From Penicillus capitatus (lineage: Eukaryota > Chlorophyta): DNA of 64,000 nucleotides. Location of the stretch: NCBI GenBank assembly GCA_965649825.1, contig OZ287702.1, positions 682,001 through 746,000 of the forward strand. Direction: 5' to 3'. Made by a program: the position numbers and the translations under genes. Below, in pieces: positions 1-10,501 of the stretch (the first letter of the stretch is position 1; each line of letters starts with the position of its first letter). Under the pieces are notes generated by a model that was not told where the DNA came from, did not search any database, and worked only from the letters and a program-made list of their open reading frames with translations.

Positions 1-500
1 CTCGTTTGGATTGTCATAATCTACGCAACACACTCCGCTTCAGATTCCCTGCATCCTGCACCGTAGCGGCAGACCGCTTTGCAAAAGCGAACGCGACGTT
101 GTGCCGATGAATGTTGACATCGTATTCTCTTTTTATGGAATGTACACCTATGCGGAAGCACAGGTTCCGTCTTGTGGCGTCGTCCAGAGAGACGCTCTCA
201 GACACCGATTGAGCAACAGACCTTTGTGTTTTGTAGCGGCGAGAACGAAACGATGGGATGAAGAAGGCAACACGCGCGATGCGTATGATGGATGATAGTG
301 TCGAGATGGCTTCGGGTCGTGGATACGACGATAGCGTCATTGTTTGCAAATGTGACGTCAGGCATACGTACGAATGAAAGATCTCTTATGGTATCTGACG
401 TCCTCTTGGCGACAATAAGGTCGCCATGTTCTGACGTCTCTCATTCAGCCTTTTGTTGCATTTTTTGTTTCTAAATAACAAATCGAATGTGGCCGATTAA
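1..500. other. no supported gene
   Basis: Open frames on both strands are short and match no family I recognise. I see no structural RNA and no repeat here. It may be the upstream region of an unseen neighbouring gene or the 3' side of the membrane-protein gene that ends at 501. Confidence 0.5.
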
Positions 501-1064
501 TCAAGGAAGTCGTTCGAGTGCGGATTCATGAAGAAGAGGTGTATTTTCCGTGGTGAAGGATGACACAGAGGAGACAGATACCCTTCGTGGCACCGACTCT
601 TCCAAATCCGCCTCGCCGAAGAGATAGAGATTCTCCGAAGTCTGGCTTCCCTCTCGATAAGACGATGGCTTCAAGTTTTTGCCGATTCGGAGACTTCCTG
701 CCACAAGCATGACGATGTTACCTTAAGAAGAGTGAGATTGGATGTGACCTGCAGGATTGACAAAAAGGACAGGTAAAGGAGGCGGCGGGATGCGCCTGGC
801 TCGGAGACGAGACTGTACAGCTTCCAACTCAGCCCGTTGAGCCTCTCGCTCTGCCCTCGACACGCGAACCATGCAGAGACAGATTTTGAATACGAACAAA
901 ATAGCCACAGAAACAATAACAATCAAAGCCACGACATTTCCCGGAGTGTCTTGTGGAGGCGTCTCATGTCCATCACTCCCTATGGCCTCAGCCACATATA
1001 GAGCACAGTCATTGGGAGAAGAGGATAAACTGGATGGAGTTTGGAGCAGCTCTCGTCGATTCAC
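501..1064 (-). CDS. small single-pass membrane protein, two exons
   Basis: Function unknown. Exon 1 (1064-749) and exon 2 (697-501) join across a 51-nt intron at 698-748 (GTCACA...GGCAG) to give about 170 residues. A Ser/Thr-rich N-terminal part is followed by one strongly hydrophobic segment at about residues 44-62 (ALIVIVSVAILFVFKICLCM). After it come a charged helix rich in Arg, Glu and Ala, a proline run (IPPPPLP) and a polar tail. The tail holds ENTPLL, which fits the acidic dileucine sorting signal [D/E]xxxL[L/I], so an endosomal or lysosomal type I membrane protein is a reasonable guess. No clear signal peptide precedes the first ATG, so an upstream exon could be missing. The joined frame stays open through both exons, which supports the gene, but no family is recognised. 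Confidence 0.45.
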
Positions 1065-1538
1065 CGCTACAGGACGACGTGAAGAGATGTCGGAAAACGA
1101 AAAGATCAGGCAGTACCATCATGACAGAGAATCGATGTCGACGATTGGGTGTCCGGCAAAACTTCCTAATGAGAACAGGTTGCGTGCTAGAGAGCAAAGG
1201 GATGTGTACGTGGGCTGAAATGACAACGAAGCGCATAAACAACAGAGCTAAGCGCCAGGTATAGTCCGGCCGCAAAAATAGTCCAAGGTTGAATGCCCGG
1301 TCTCCAATTCGAAGACCGAATTTGATGGGCATATTGAAATGTGATGTGAGTTACGGCGAGTTTCGAACTTCGAAAGCAAAAACGGATATCAACGTTGCGG
1401 GCGCCACATGCATCGCTCTAGCAAAATGCAGGCGATGGTACATTTATCCGACATGACAACGTCCAGTCAGCCATTCGTTAACTAACAGACCCGCCACAGT
1501 AGACGTCGATGAAACAAAACACATTGCATCTCGTAGTA

Positions 1539-1572
<34 letters not shown>

Positions 1573-4131
1573 ACTGACTGATAGCGGCTGTACATGTTTT
1601 TAGGTACTGAGTCAAAGTACTAACGCATGTGTCTTCGCGCAGGCAATCCATCCATCCGTTCAACAACACATCAGTAGACCTGACCAAACAAGGAAAACAG
1701 CAGAGATAGATAAACTAGAACCAGAGCAACGCATTGAATTTGAAAGAGAGGCGTTCAACGCGAGTATTAAATCTATTCTTGCCTCTGTAAATAAAAAAAG
1801 TGAGTACTCGAGGCTTAAAGATCAGCAGTGCTTCTGGGCATCGAGGCCCTACGTGGTGTCAATGACACTTCCTGGTTGTTGTTTTCGATACAGAAGAGGT
1901 GAAGGAGCAGTTTGTGTCCTCTTGAAATCGCACCGAGTATATGTGTTAAACGTCCGCAAACAGAAAACGTGTTCGTCGTGTTCGTCTTATAGAAGATGTT
2001 ATCGCCAGAAGTAAGTGCTACAACAGTCGTGTACGTATCACCATTTAAACTCATGATGTGACCCCGTCCGTCCCCTTCGGTCGATATCCGCCTTCTACAA
2101 TATGACAGTCTAGCTTTTACTCTAAACATTCTCTAGACAGTTCACAATTTTTGGGACTTCATCTCCATGCTCTTTGAAATCAATGTGTCACAGCCCAGGA
2201 AAGCAAACAAAGCTTCGGACTGGCGTCAATCCTGGGCATGGATACCTATCAGGGCTCACTATTACTTGTTGGTTGGATCCTCAAGCAACTTGAATAACGG
2301 TGGAGCCGCGTTTGTTATTATTGAATCGGACAACCTGAGGACCGAGAAAGTGTTGAGGGCATGACTGCTACAGTCCAACCGATAACTCTCAAACAAAAGT
2401 CAATGTCGACATTTGGCAAGTCATGCGTTCACGCCGACACGCAGTCAAGGATGCTGGGGAGGTCGATTTCCTTGTGTCGAGAGGCGATTCCACGAATTGA
2501 AGAAAGGCATCAGAGAAGACGATAACCTACAATACCAAGCGGATATCGTGATCGGGTTTCTCCAGGCAATCGACAATGTGAAGATAAAAAAACAAAGGAT
2601 TCATCACGAAACGGTGCAGATTGACAAAACCTTAAGCTGTCTAATAAGCGCCATGGACGCTCTCTGACGTAAGGCAAAAAACACTTCAAACTTAATAAGT
2701 TGTTTTGTGTGTCTTTATTGACAACGCTTTTTTACTTGCGAAATCACGTCGCTGCGCCCTCAGCAATCATCGAATTCCGCCAGTTTCTGAGATTTCTGGC
2801 GAGTGTCTAAGTGCTCACGGATGACAGTGACGTTTTTCCGAACACTTCAAGGATGCACGTCATCCAGACTCGAACTCTGGATACTTGCCAATTCACAACT
2901 TTCACGTCTTATTACAAACTCGTCTTTCACCCCACTTCGGTCATTTTGCGACCCTCTCGAGCGCGCTTTCTTAACCGTCTCTGAGTGCTTCTTCACGTTC
3001 AAGCGACCAGTTCTGACGGCCTCCAAACCGTCGCCAAAGACTTCTTCGCTTGATCACCCAGCGGACCAACAGTCACACTATCCATTGACACCTTATTAGG
3101 ACAGAAGATGAGTTAATGATGTTGTCACGCGGGAAATGCCGCGCTAAACGAACGTACACAGCGGAAGGCTTCTTCGGTTTACAGAGCAAGGTCGTTTTTC
3201 TACGGAATGCTCCCCATTTTATATGTAGGATGTGACAAGACCTCACAGATCAGTTGAATCATCCAACGTTCAGAGTGATAGGAAAGTGCACCTGGCAAGA
3301 CGCTGAGTGCGCCTTCAAGAACAGAACCCCTCAGAATCGAGGAAGATGATGTGATTTCTACGCGAGAGCGTAACAGATGTTCATTTGCTCTGACAAACAT
3401 ATCTCTGGCTGTTAGAGCATTTCGTCTGTTCGTTCGTGGGTCCGGTCTGTCGGTCTGTCGGTCTAGGCACTTAGAGCGCGACATGGCAGATGTAACAAGA
3501 ACGATGATAATCGTTCAATTGAGATTCATAAGTGACACTGATAGCTTCCGCTATCACGTCGCAAGGATAGCTGTCCCTTTCTGAGTTTTGTCAACGTCAA
3601 TATACTCAAACGCTCAATTTCTCACTACTCTACTTGCTTGTAATCCCGTGTGTCGCAACACCTTACCTTGACGGAGATCTAAAGTATCCATGCAGACTCC
3701 ACTTCGCGCAACAAGGACAACGGAGTTGAAAATGGAACGCATTGGCGAGGTCTACAAAATCGATCCTTTAGTCTTTCTTTGGGCTGAGTGAGGGCTATGT
3801 AACAGAGTTAAACAGGCATCACTACACTCGCTGCGTTGTGCATGGTCGTCCATCTGTTTCGAGAAAAAAATTCTATTCAAATCTTCAAGCAGTCAAACTA
3901 AATTATGTGTATTGTTCTCTGAACTGCAGAAAATCCTCAACGCTGCGAAGATCATGCAATTCCGTACAGGCTGGAACTAACAACACACACAACGGACAGA
4001 ATGCCATTCTGATGCGAATAAAAATGTAAAATTGTTGGTGTAATTCTTTCTGCTAACCGAAATGCAGCGTCTGAGCTCAGAGATCATGTTTTAGCAATGG
4101 TTCTCGGACTCTTGCATTTCCCGTCTGAGAT
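1065..4131. other. long stretch without a recognised gene
   Basis: Three kilobases with only short overlapping open frames. The most gene-like are a minus-strand frame at 1815-2129 and a plus-strand frame at 2413-2667 that ends in a Lys/Glu/Gln-rich, helix-like stretch. Neither resembles a known family, so I do not call them. The region also holds a TGGC microsatellite and a short TCGGTCTG triplication near 3441-3466. Confidence 0.45.
1539..1568. repeat. TGGC tetranucleotide microsatellite
   Basis: Seven perfect TGGC units plus two bases. It lies in non-coding sequence and is read directly from the bases. Confidence 0.95.
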
Positions 4132-6210
4132 TCAGATCTGGAATAAGTCGTTACTTGAGGTCCAGTGCGAAGCGCCCGTCCCTTCAGGTACGCAGTTCAC
4201 AGTTCTCCCACGATGTTTGACACGATGCACCTGGGCGAGGGCGAGAAGGATTTCGATGGTCTTCGGATCGTTGTATTCACTCTTGACCAAACGCGTCAAG
4301 GAACTGATTTGCACCTTCTCTTCTGTAAAGGTGTCAATCCAGTCAGCCATGTCAACTGTCGTAATCTCCACATTACCGGACGACTGTGACACAGAGATGC
4401 GACGGCGAGATACAAGACATGACGATCTTACGGCTTCTGATTGTTCTTCGAGTCCGCCGTTGCCATCTGTCAACCGTCTGTGGCGTAGAAAGAAGTCGGC
4501 CAGGCATGCCACCTCATCCAGACTCAAAATCTGACTATTCTCCCTTTCGCCTTGAAAAATGGCAGCCAAGTGCTTGTAGATCTCTTGGCGATCCAGAGTT
4601 CCCGATCCGTCATCATCTAATCTCCTGAATGCCATTCCAGCAACGAGAGAATGAACTGCAAATCGGGCATAGTCCTTTCTCCAGTTGACGGGTTCTTCCA
4701 TGTGTTCGGCGTAGAGCGTAGACGCTACGCCCAACCCATAAATTGCAACATAAGAGATGGCAATCTGTGCAAAACCCAGCAATACAGCGCCGGTTATCAC
4801 TGCATTAACAAGACAGAAGAATTCGAAGCGTCCCATATTCCCTAGGAAACATTTCGTATAATCCTGGCGATGGTAAGCAGTCTGACCTGTAATCTTGAAT
4901 CTGAGCTCAATGCCATTTCTCTGGTAGTCTACTTGGATCCCTTCCAAAAGAGGTTCTGTTGCATTCTCCGGGCGACGCTCACGTTCTGGATTGATGAAAA
5001 ACGGATCATCTGTATAGTTAATCGACTGCTGAATGTCTGACGCTTGAGATGACCATGTGTACTGAGGAGTCACTTCAACAATGCAGATCGTGTCTCCTGC
5101 CTTCTCTCCCGACCTCCATTTGTAGCGACGAGGAGCCAGTGCACGGGTGTAGTACTTAAACGTCATGATCAGAGTGACTCCAGAGAGACGAGCATAGGGA
5201 TAGGGGACTGTTTCATCGTCCCTAGCCAACAAATCCAGTCCCTGACCGTTAGGCTGTTCATCCAGTCGCTTGTCCAAATCCACTCCACTGATATTCAATA
5301 GTTGCTTTATGGTAAGGCGTATAGGATCGCCATCTCGTTCCCAGCGCTCTCCTCCATCGTAGTTTTCCGCTCTGATAACTGTCTGCGGAACGGAGCCACT
5401 CTTGTCCACGACAGATGTATAGTAGGAGTGCATGAATGTCTAGGTGCACAGACAAGAAGATTGAGTGCCAGTGCCGCCACAGAGTCAGGCCCCTTACAAA
5501 TGGAATCACTTCGGGATCGATCATGAAGTACTGATCCACTGTGTTAAAGATGCAGATGCCAAAGAAACTGTGCTCTTTGACTTTACTGGCTCTGCCGCAG
5601 ACATCTGGAACATCTTTCACAGCTGGACAATCTCTTCCTGTCGGCACATCGACGTAGTAGAGCTTATCGACGAGCAAATAGGTGGGGACGAAGAACTTCT
5701 TCTCTTCCTTCTGAGTGTTAGACAAGATGTCCATCACCAAACACCTAAACCCATCCGACCACTCTTTGCACTTTTTACTGTTATTGCTTACTGGAACTCT
5801 TTATATTCCATGCCTCCAAACGCGTATTCGTATTCCTTTGCACTGTCTCCACAGTAGCGCAGGCTACTGTTCTCATATTGCTGTACCAGACATCACAGAA
5901 GGTTTTTTTGATGCCATGAAAAGCAAGACTGGCGTTCTTACATACTGTTGATCTGAGAGTACTTGTCTTCTTTCACTCAGTGTTAGCTGCACGATTGGAT
6001 CGACAGCGCCCTTTGGCACCTGATATCTCAACGGTCAGTTAATGATCTTGACAGACGGTTGTGGGTAGGTACCTCTTGGCGCATGTAAGCACCTTTCTTT
6101 ATAATGTCAACAAAGATGTAGGATAAGATGATCGCTTGAAGCAACCTCAAAGATAAACCCTGAGACACATCCTCAGCGAAAAGACGGCGTGCAGCCCGTA
6201 TTACATACAA
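4132..6210 (-). CDS. P2X-like ATP-gated channel with C-terminal EF-hand extension
   Basis: Likely a trimeric ATP-gated cation channel. Exons 6210-6073, 6019-5942, 5871-5792, 5744-5498 and 5439-4132 join in frame across introns of 53, 70, 47 and 58 nt; a further in-frame 48-nt intron is likely at 4384-4431. The product is about 600 residues. TM1 sits near residues 18-37 (GLSLRLLQAIILSYIF, like the P2X G-x-x-x-R-x-x-Q segment). A Cys-containing extracellular domain carries FMIDPEVIPF joined to HSYY, and SGVTLIMTFKYY. The GIELRFKITG...MGRFEFF segment leads into TM2 (VNAVITGAVLLGFAQIAISY), matching P2X GIRF...GKF. The cytosolic tail, unlike usual P2X tails, holds a perfect EF-hand loop (DDDGSGTLDRQE) and a degenerate second hand. 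A decayed paralogue lies at 16.2-17.6 kb. The P2X call is strong; Ca2+ control of gating is inference. The start codon could be preceded by another exon. Confidence 0.8.
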
Positions 6211-8946
6211 GGCGCCAATCTTTGATGACTACTGATTTTCCCGTGGAAAACTCAAACAGAGGCTGAATAAAGAAGTCGTAAAGTGGACTACCGTATCTCC
6301 TTGAGCATTCTGTGAAAGCACGACAGCCATTCGCCATTCCGTCCAGATCGCTACGCTAACAAGTGATTATATATAACGAATTCAAGATGCACGCATGTTT
6401 GTCTCATCACGCACATATCCATTGTGCACTGCTGCAGTCAAATCGGCCAGATGTTCTGTACTATGCACTTTTTTGTTGGTGTGAGCGTTGAAAACTCAAT
6501 GCACAACTCCAAAAGCTGTTATTGCGCGTCTGTTTCGCACAGTTTTATCTTCCGGATCTAGAAAGCAACCCGTTTGTATTCTTCCTCTTTCCGGCGCCGA
6601 CCGACATCGATTGACGATTACGCGTTTCGCGTGAGACTTCTTGAAGCAACATTGATGTGGAAGACGTAAGTCTCGCAAGCCAATCAGTCGCCTTTGTCGA
6701 ATTCGGGAAAAGGAATGTGACTGAAGCCACAAGAACACATTTGATGACTGGCAACTAATACCTGCACGTGTAGATCTTTGGTCCAGTTGTCGAGCTTCTA
6801 ACAGCAGATGAGGGGTGTAAGAATGTCTTGACATAGCGCCGTAGGGCGCCACAGATGACTCTTTGCATTCCTTACGACGGCACTGCTCGGCAGCATTCGT
6901 GCGTTTTTAGAGCTAGAAAGACGCCGCAACACAATGCGGAACGGCAGATATAGGAGCAAGAGCCACGAACGTCTTTGTTTACAGGAAAGCTGCTTGAGAG
7001 ACATCGTCGCCCCTCGACGGCGGTGTCCAAGAGGCTCTGAGAACCACGTCTGTTTCGGCCAGTGGCATATCTAGGTCTACCGCATCGTCCTCCTTAGTTT
7101 CTCTTTTGCGTCACCTGCTCGGCTGAACCTCTCGGTGCAATCTCGCAAAAGGTTCCTTGAAATGGCGTGCCAGTCCTCTGGTCCTCTCGATCATCTCTTC
7201 CGTTGGCGCGTCCGTATAACCATCGGATTCTTCATGTTTTCCTCACCTGGTAAAACTGCATGGAAGCTCTGAGCAGACTATAAACAAGGTAGCTTTAGAA
7301 GAGTGCTATATGACGGCGAACCTTCTCGCGTTACCGTCTAGTGAAGCTTATGTGTTGATTTGCTGCGACAGACACGAACCACAAATGCGCCGTAGATCCT
7401 ACTGGTGGGACCGTGCATCATTTTATGAGCGGCCACAACAAGAAGTTCATTACAACAGGAGACAAGACTTTTATTCCGGTGTGTCAAAACTCTGATGGAA
7501 GCTCTAACAAGGATTTCATCAAGAACTTATATCTGTAGTCTGAAGTCCAACGTGTGTTGAGCTTTTTGAGAACTGACCACTCGCATGCATGTACCCCATT
7601 GGCCAACACATCGCATGACCGCGATCAGCGCCACGACGAATGCCTCTGACTGCGAACCCCTTCCGCGAGAATACCAATTCAATTCAAAAATGTTGCCGCA
7701 TGTCTTTAGTGATGCGGTTCCAGCAATAGGACGCATTCTCTGTACACTCCGATGACATCACGACTGACACACATCATTGCGATCATTTTGTTTTCATTGT
7801 TTCCCAGCGGATATGTTGCGAGTTCTTCTTACGGTCGGAGCAACAGTTGCTTGTCGCGGTTTCATCAATGTCATCGACTGTTGTTTTAGCAAAGGTAATG
7901 CGATATTACCCATGATAAGAAACTCTTCACTGACTCGTGTCTACGCAAGAAAACAAAAATGCGATGGCTCTCAATCAAAGGCGCCGATAAGACAATGAAA
8001 TATGTCGAGGAGCTGTACTGAAATGTAATCAGATGAAATGCGATCAACAGGATCAAGAATTGATCATAAAAGGGCCGACTGACTAGTTTGGAAGAACCGA
8101 TATCGGGGTCGATGTAACGTTTCACAGAAGTGCCGAGTCGACAACGCACGAACGACGGCGCGAATGAATGCTCAAACGATAACACAGGAACTCGAGATTA
8201 ATTACAACAGGAATGTCAACCTTAAGTACCCACGGTGGTTACAGTTTTCCTAACCTTAGTACCTAACAGTCGTGAACTTCTAGCGCAAGTTGATAACCAC
8301 ATGCCTATCGTTATGGGGAAGTTAGCTCGGGAGCCGACATCCGTCGCGACCGATGGTCAGCGCGCCTGGATGGTTATACTACGGCACTCCTACTTCCGGT
8401 GGTTTACAGACGGCAGTTAAATGCTACATCTCCTACAACCGATGTCAACTCGACTCTCGGATCCAAAGCAGAATGTTGTGTATGGTGTGGTTTCTTTGTA
8501 AGTGTATCTTTGAGTTGTTCGAAACAATGGACGAAAAAGCTATTAATCACACTAAATACATTATTCGATGGCAGTTCTTCTCCATTCGATAGGAGGACGA
8601 AACGCATTTCATGGATCTTGTATTTTGCCAGAAAGTAAGCAAGCACCAAGGAGAAACCGATTTTAGAGACAGAATGACTGTTGTTAAACTGGATGATAAA
8701 GCGTCGTTCTTCTTGTCGTTCAGAATAAGACTGCACAGTGTAGTGAAAGCACTATCAATGGGAGATGAAGATTCAAACAGATTAAGGACGTTCATCTTTA
8801 AGTTGAATGATGATGCCGAAACGTGCAGAAAAGAGCAAACAGCAAAAGGCAAGAAGAAGCATTCCTTGCAGACACAGTTTAGAACTACACTGCGGTATCT
8901 GTTGTGACTGACTGGATAGGGAGGAGCGAGTCGTCCAACGGGCACG
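6211..8946. other. no supported gene
   Basis: Only short, mutually overlapping frames on both strands. A plus-strand frame at 8611-8907 is mildly hydrophilic and helix-like but matches nothing I know. The dispersed repeat at 8187-8400 is the only recognisable element. Confidence 0.45.
8187..8400 (+). repeat. dispersed repeat copy 1 (shared with 41.45 kb)
   Basis: This stretch aligns with 41449-41645. Both begin with GAACTCGAGATT followed by a divergent stretch, share CCTAACCTTA in the middle, and later share CCGTCGCGAC, GATGGTCAG and GCGCC in the same order. Both copies are diverged and carry no clear ORF. The second copy lies directly 5' of the reverse-transcriptase remnant, so this may be a truncated end of the same retroelement family; that link is inference. 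Confidence 0.55.
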
Positions 8947-9435
8947 TCAGCGCTGGTTTCGGGGCGTTTGTAACAGTGGACGCTCTTTATGGACCCCGCG
9001 AATCTCGAGACGTTTCACGATCTCAATGCGTCTTCGTGGACGAATGGTTTTGGAGACGTTAAAGCCTATTACATCACCGGCGCTCGCACAGTCGACAACG
9101 TCTTGTAAGTCGTAGTCTTCGAAGAACTCGTCGCCGATGGTCCATATACCACGTTTTCTACTAAAAATGCGTTGGCGCCTTCGTCTTTCAAGGCGCATCC
9201 CTCTCCTGTGGAGAAAACATCAAGGTCAGGACGTGTGGTCAGCGTATACGTTTGGCGTCCGGTGACTCGAAACTCTTCCCGGCCCGGAAGAGCGACAAGA
9301 GTTAATATTACGTATTTACGCGTAGTCTTCGAAGAATGGGTACGTTTGTTCTTTCACTTCCGAGTTCTGTTGCGCTTCTGTAAGACAGTTTAGAAGCAGA
9401 ATGATGCCAATGGCAGACCGTCTGAAGCTTATCAT
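8947..9435 (-). CDS. possible secreted protein, weak candidate
   Basis: An ATG at 9435 opens a frame with a signal-peptide-like start (basic MISFRRS, hydrophobic AIGIILLL, small residues before QN), ending at a stop near 9316. After a possible intron ending TTTTCTCCACAG near 9205, a second frame reads FFEDYDLQDVVDCASAGDVIGF and then IEIVKRLEIRG. This resembles the first coil of right-handed beta-helix (pectin-lyase-like) proteins, where a LQ-x-A-x-x-x-A-x-x-GD segment precedes the first strands. The frame stops at 8947 and I find no further coils downstream. The segment TCTTCGAAGACTACG occurs in both pieces, so a local duplication may have created this pattern. Either a gene fragment or chance. 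Confidence 0.25.
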
Positions 9436-10501
9436 GATGATGGGCACTTGCGAACTTGTCAAAAAGAAAGACCAAGCGTTTGGATGCCTGATGTCAGCGC
9501 AGGTTACTTGCATATATGTCAGTGGACAGCTGTCCACCTTCGTGCAGCTGACCAAAGAATTGTATAAATTCAGAAGAATATTGTTTGAACAGTCTTTGTT
9601 GAACGATACGCCTTCGTCGTATTCGTGTCGTTTATCGACAACGCGACAATATAATTAACTCCTCATTAACATGGAGTTTGAATTAACATGTGCTGTGCCC
9701 AGTCAGACAGTCAGAGGAGCTAACAAAGCCTTGGCTAACAATATCGTAGAGTCCGTAATTGCACTTGACACAATCGATTCCACCCCAGTCGACAAGAGAT
9801 CCCGACCAAGTGTTTTTGACCTCCCTCAATCCAACGACTGCATTTGACAGCGTGGCCTATCCAGTGTTGCCTCAGAAACATGTCACTCCTTAGATAAGTC
9901 CTACATTTCATCCATGATTTCCTTATCAAGAGATGGGCCTCTATGGATCACGAGAATACAAAATTTGTCCACAAACTGACAATGGAAGTCTTACACGGCT
10001 CATCGTCGTTATCTCCGTTTTTGTTCGCGTGCCGCTAAAGACTATGTCACCCTTCAGATCATTGTCCAATTGGCATAACGATGTTTGCGGACGATCTACT
10101 ACTCCGACCCCTCGCTGTCGACCTGAGAACGAACTCGCCGCACATCGGTCTCCACCGCTTCTTGGTCAGCAACTGCTCGTGGGTGGATAGCCATGATAGT
10201 GATACTTTGGAGATGAAACGGAAGAACTTTATTGTTCTTCAGTCTAACCAAGAAAAACCGAGTTCACCAACTGGCAGAAACAGGTAACATCAGATGATAT
10301 TATTAAATGTTGAAAAGCGGTTAACTGTCCTTGAAGAACGTTATCAACAATTGTAAAGAAAGGGAGCCGTGTGGATAGAATTCAAATGTTGCCATATATG
10401 CAAGTTGCGTATCTTAAGAAGACAGGACGCTAATTAAGAAAGCTTACACAAACAAATGTACCAGAACAAAATACATTAAACAAGACAACAAACACCGTTT
10501 T
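9436..10501. other. no supported gene
   Basis: Short frames on both strands with no recognised domain. The 3' flank of the NB-ARC-TPR gene (10300-10500) is AT-rich and may include its 3' untranslated region. Confidence 0.45.

Noticed and set aside
14-349. 111-codon minus-strand ORF
   Set aside because: Low-complexity Ser/Arg composition, no ATG-linked exon structure and no recognisable domain.
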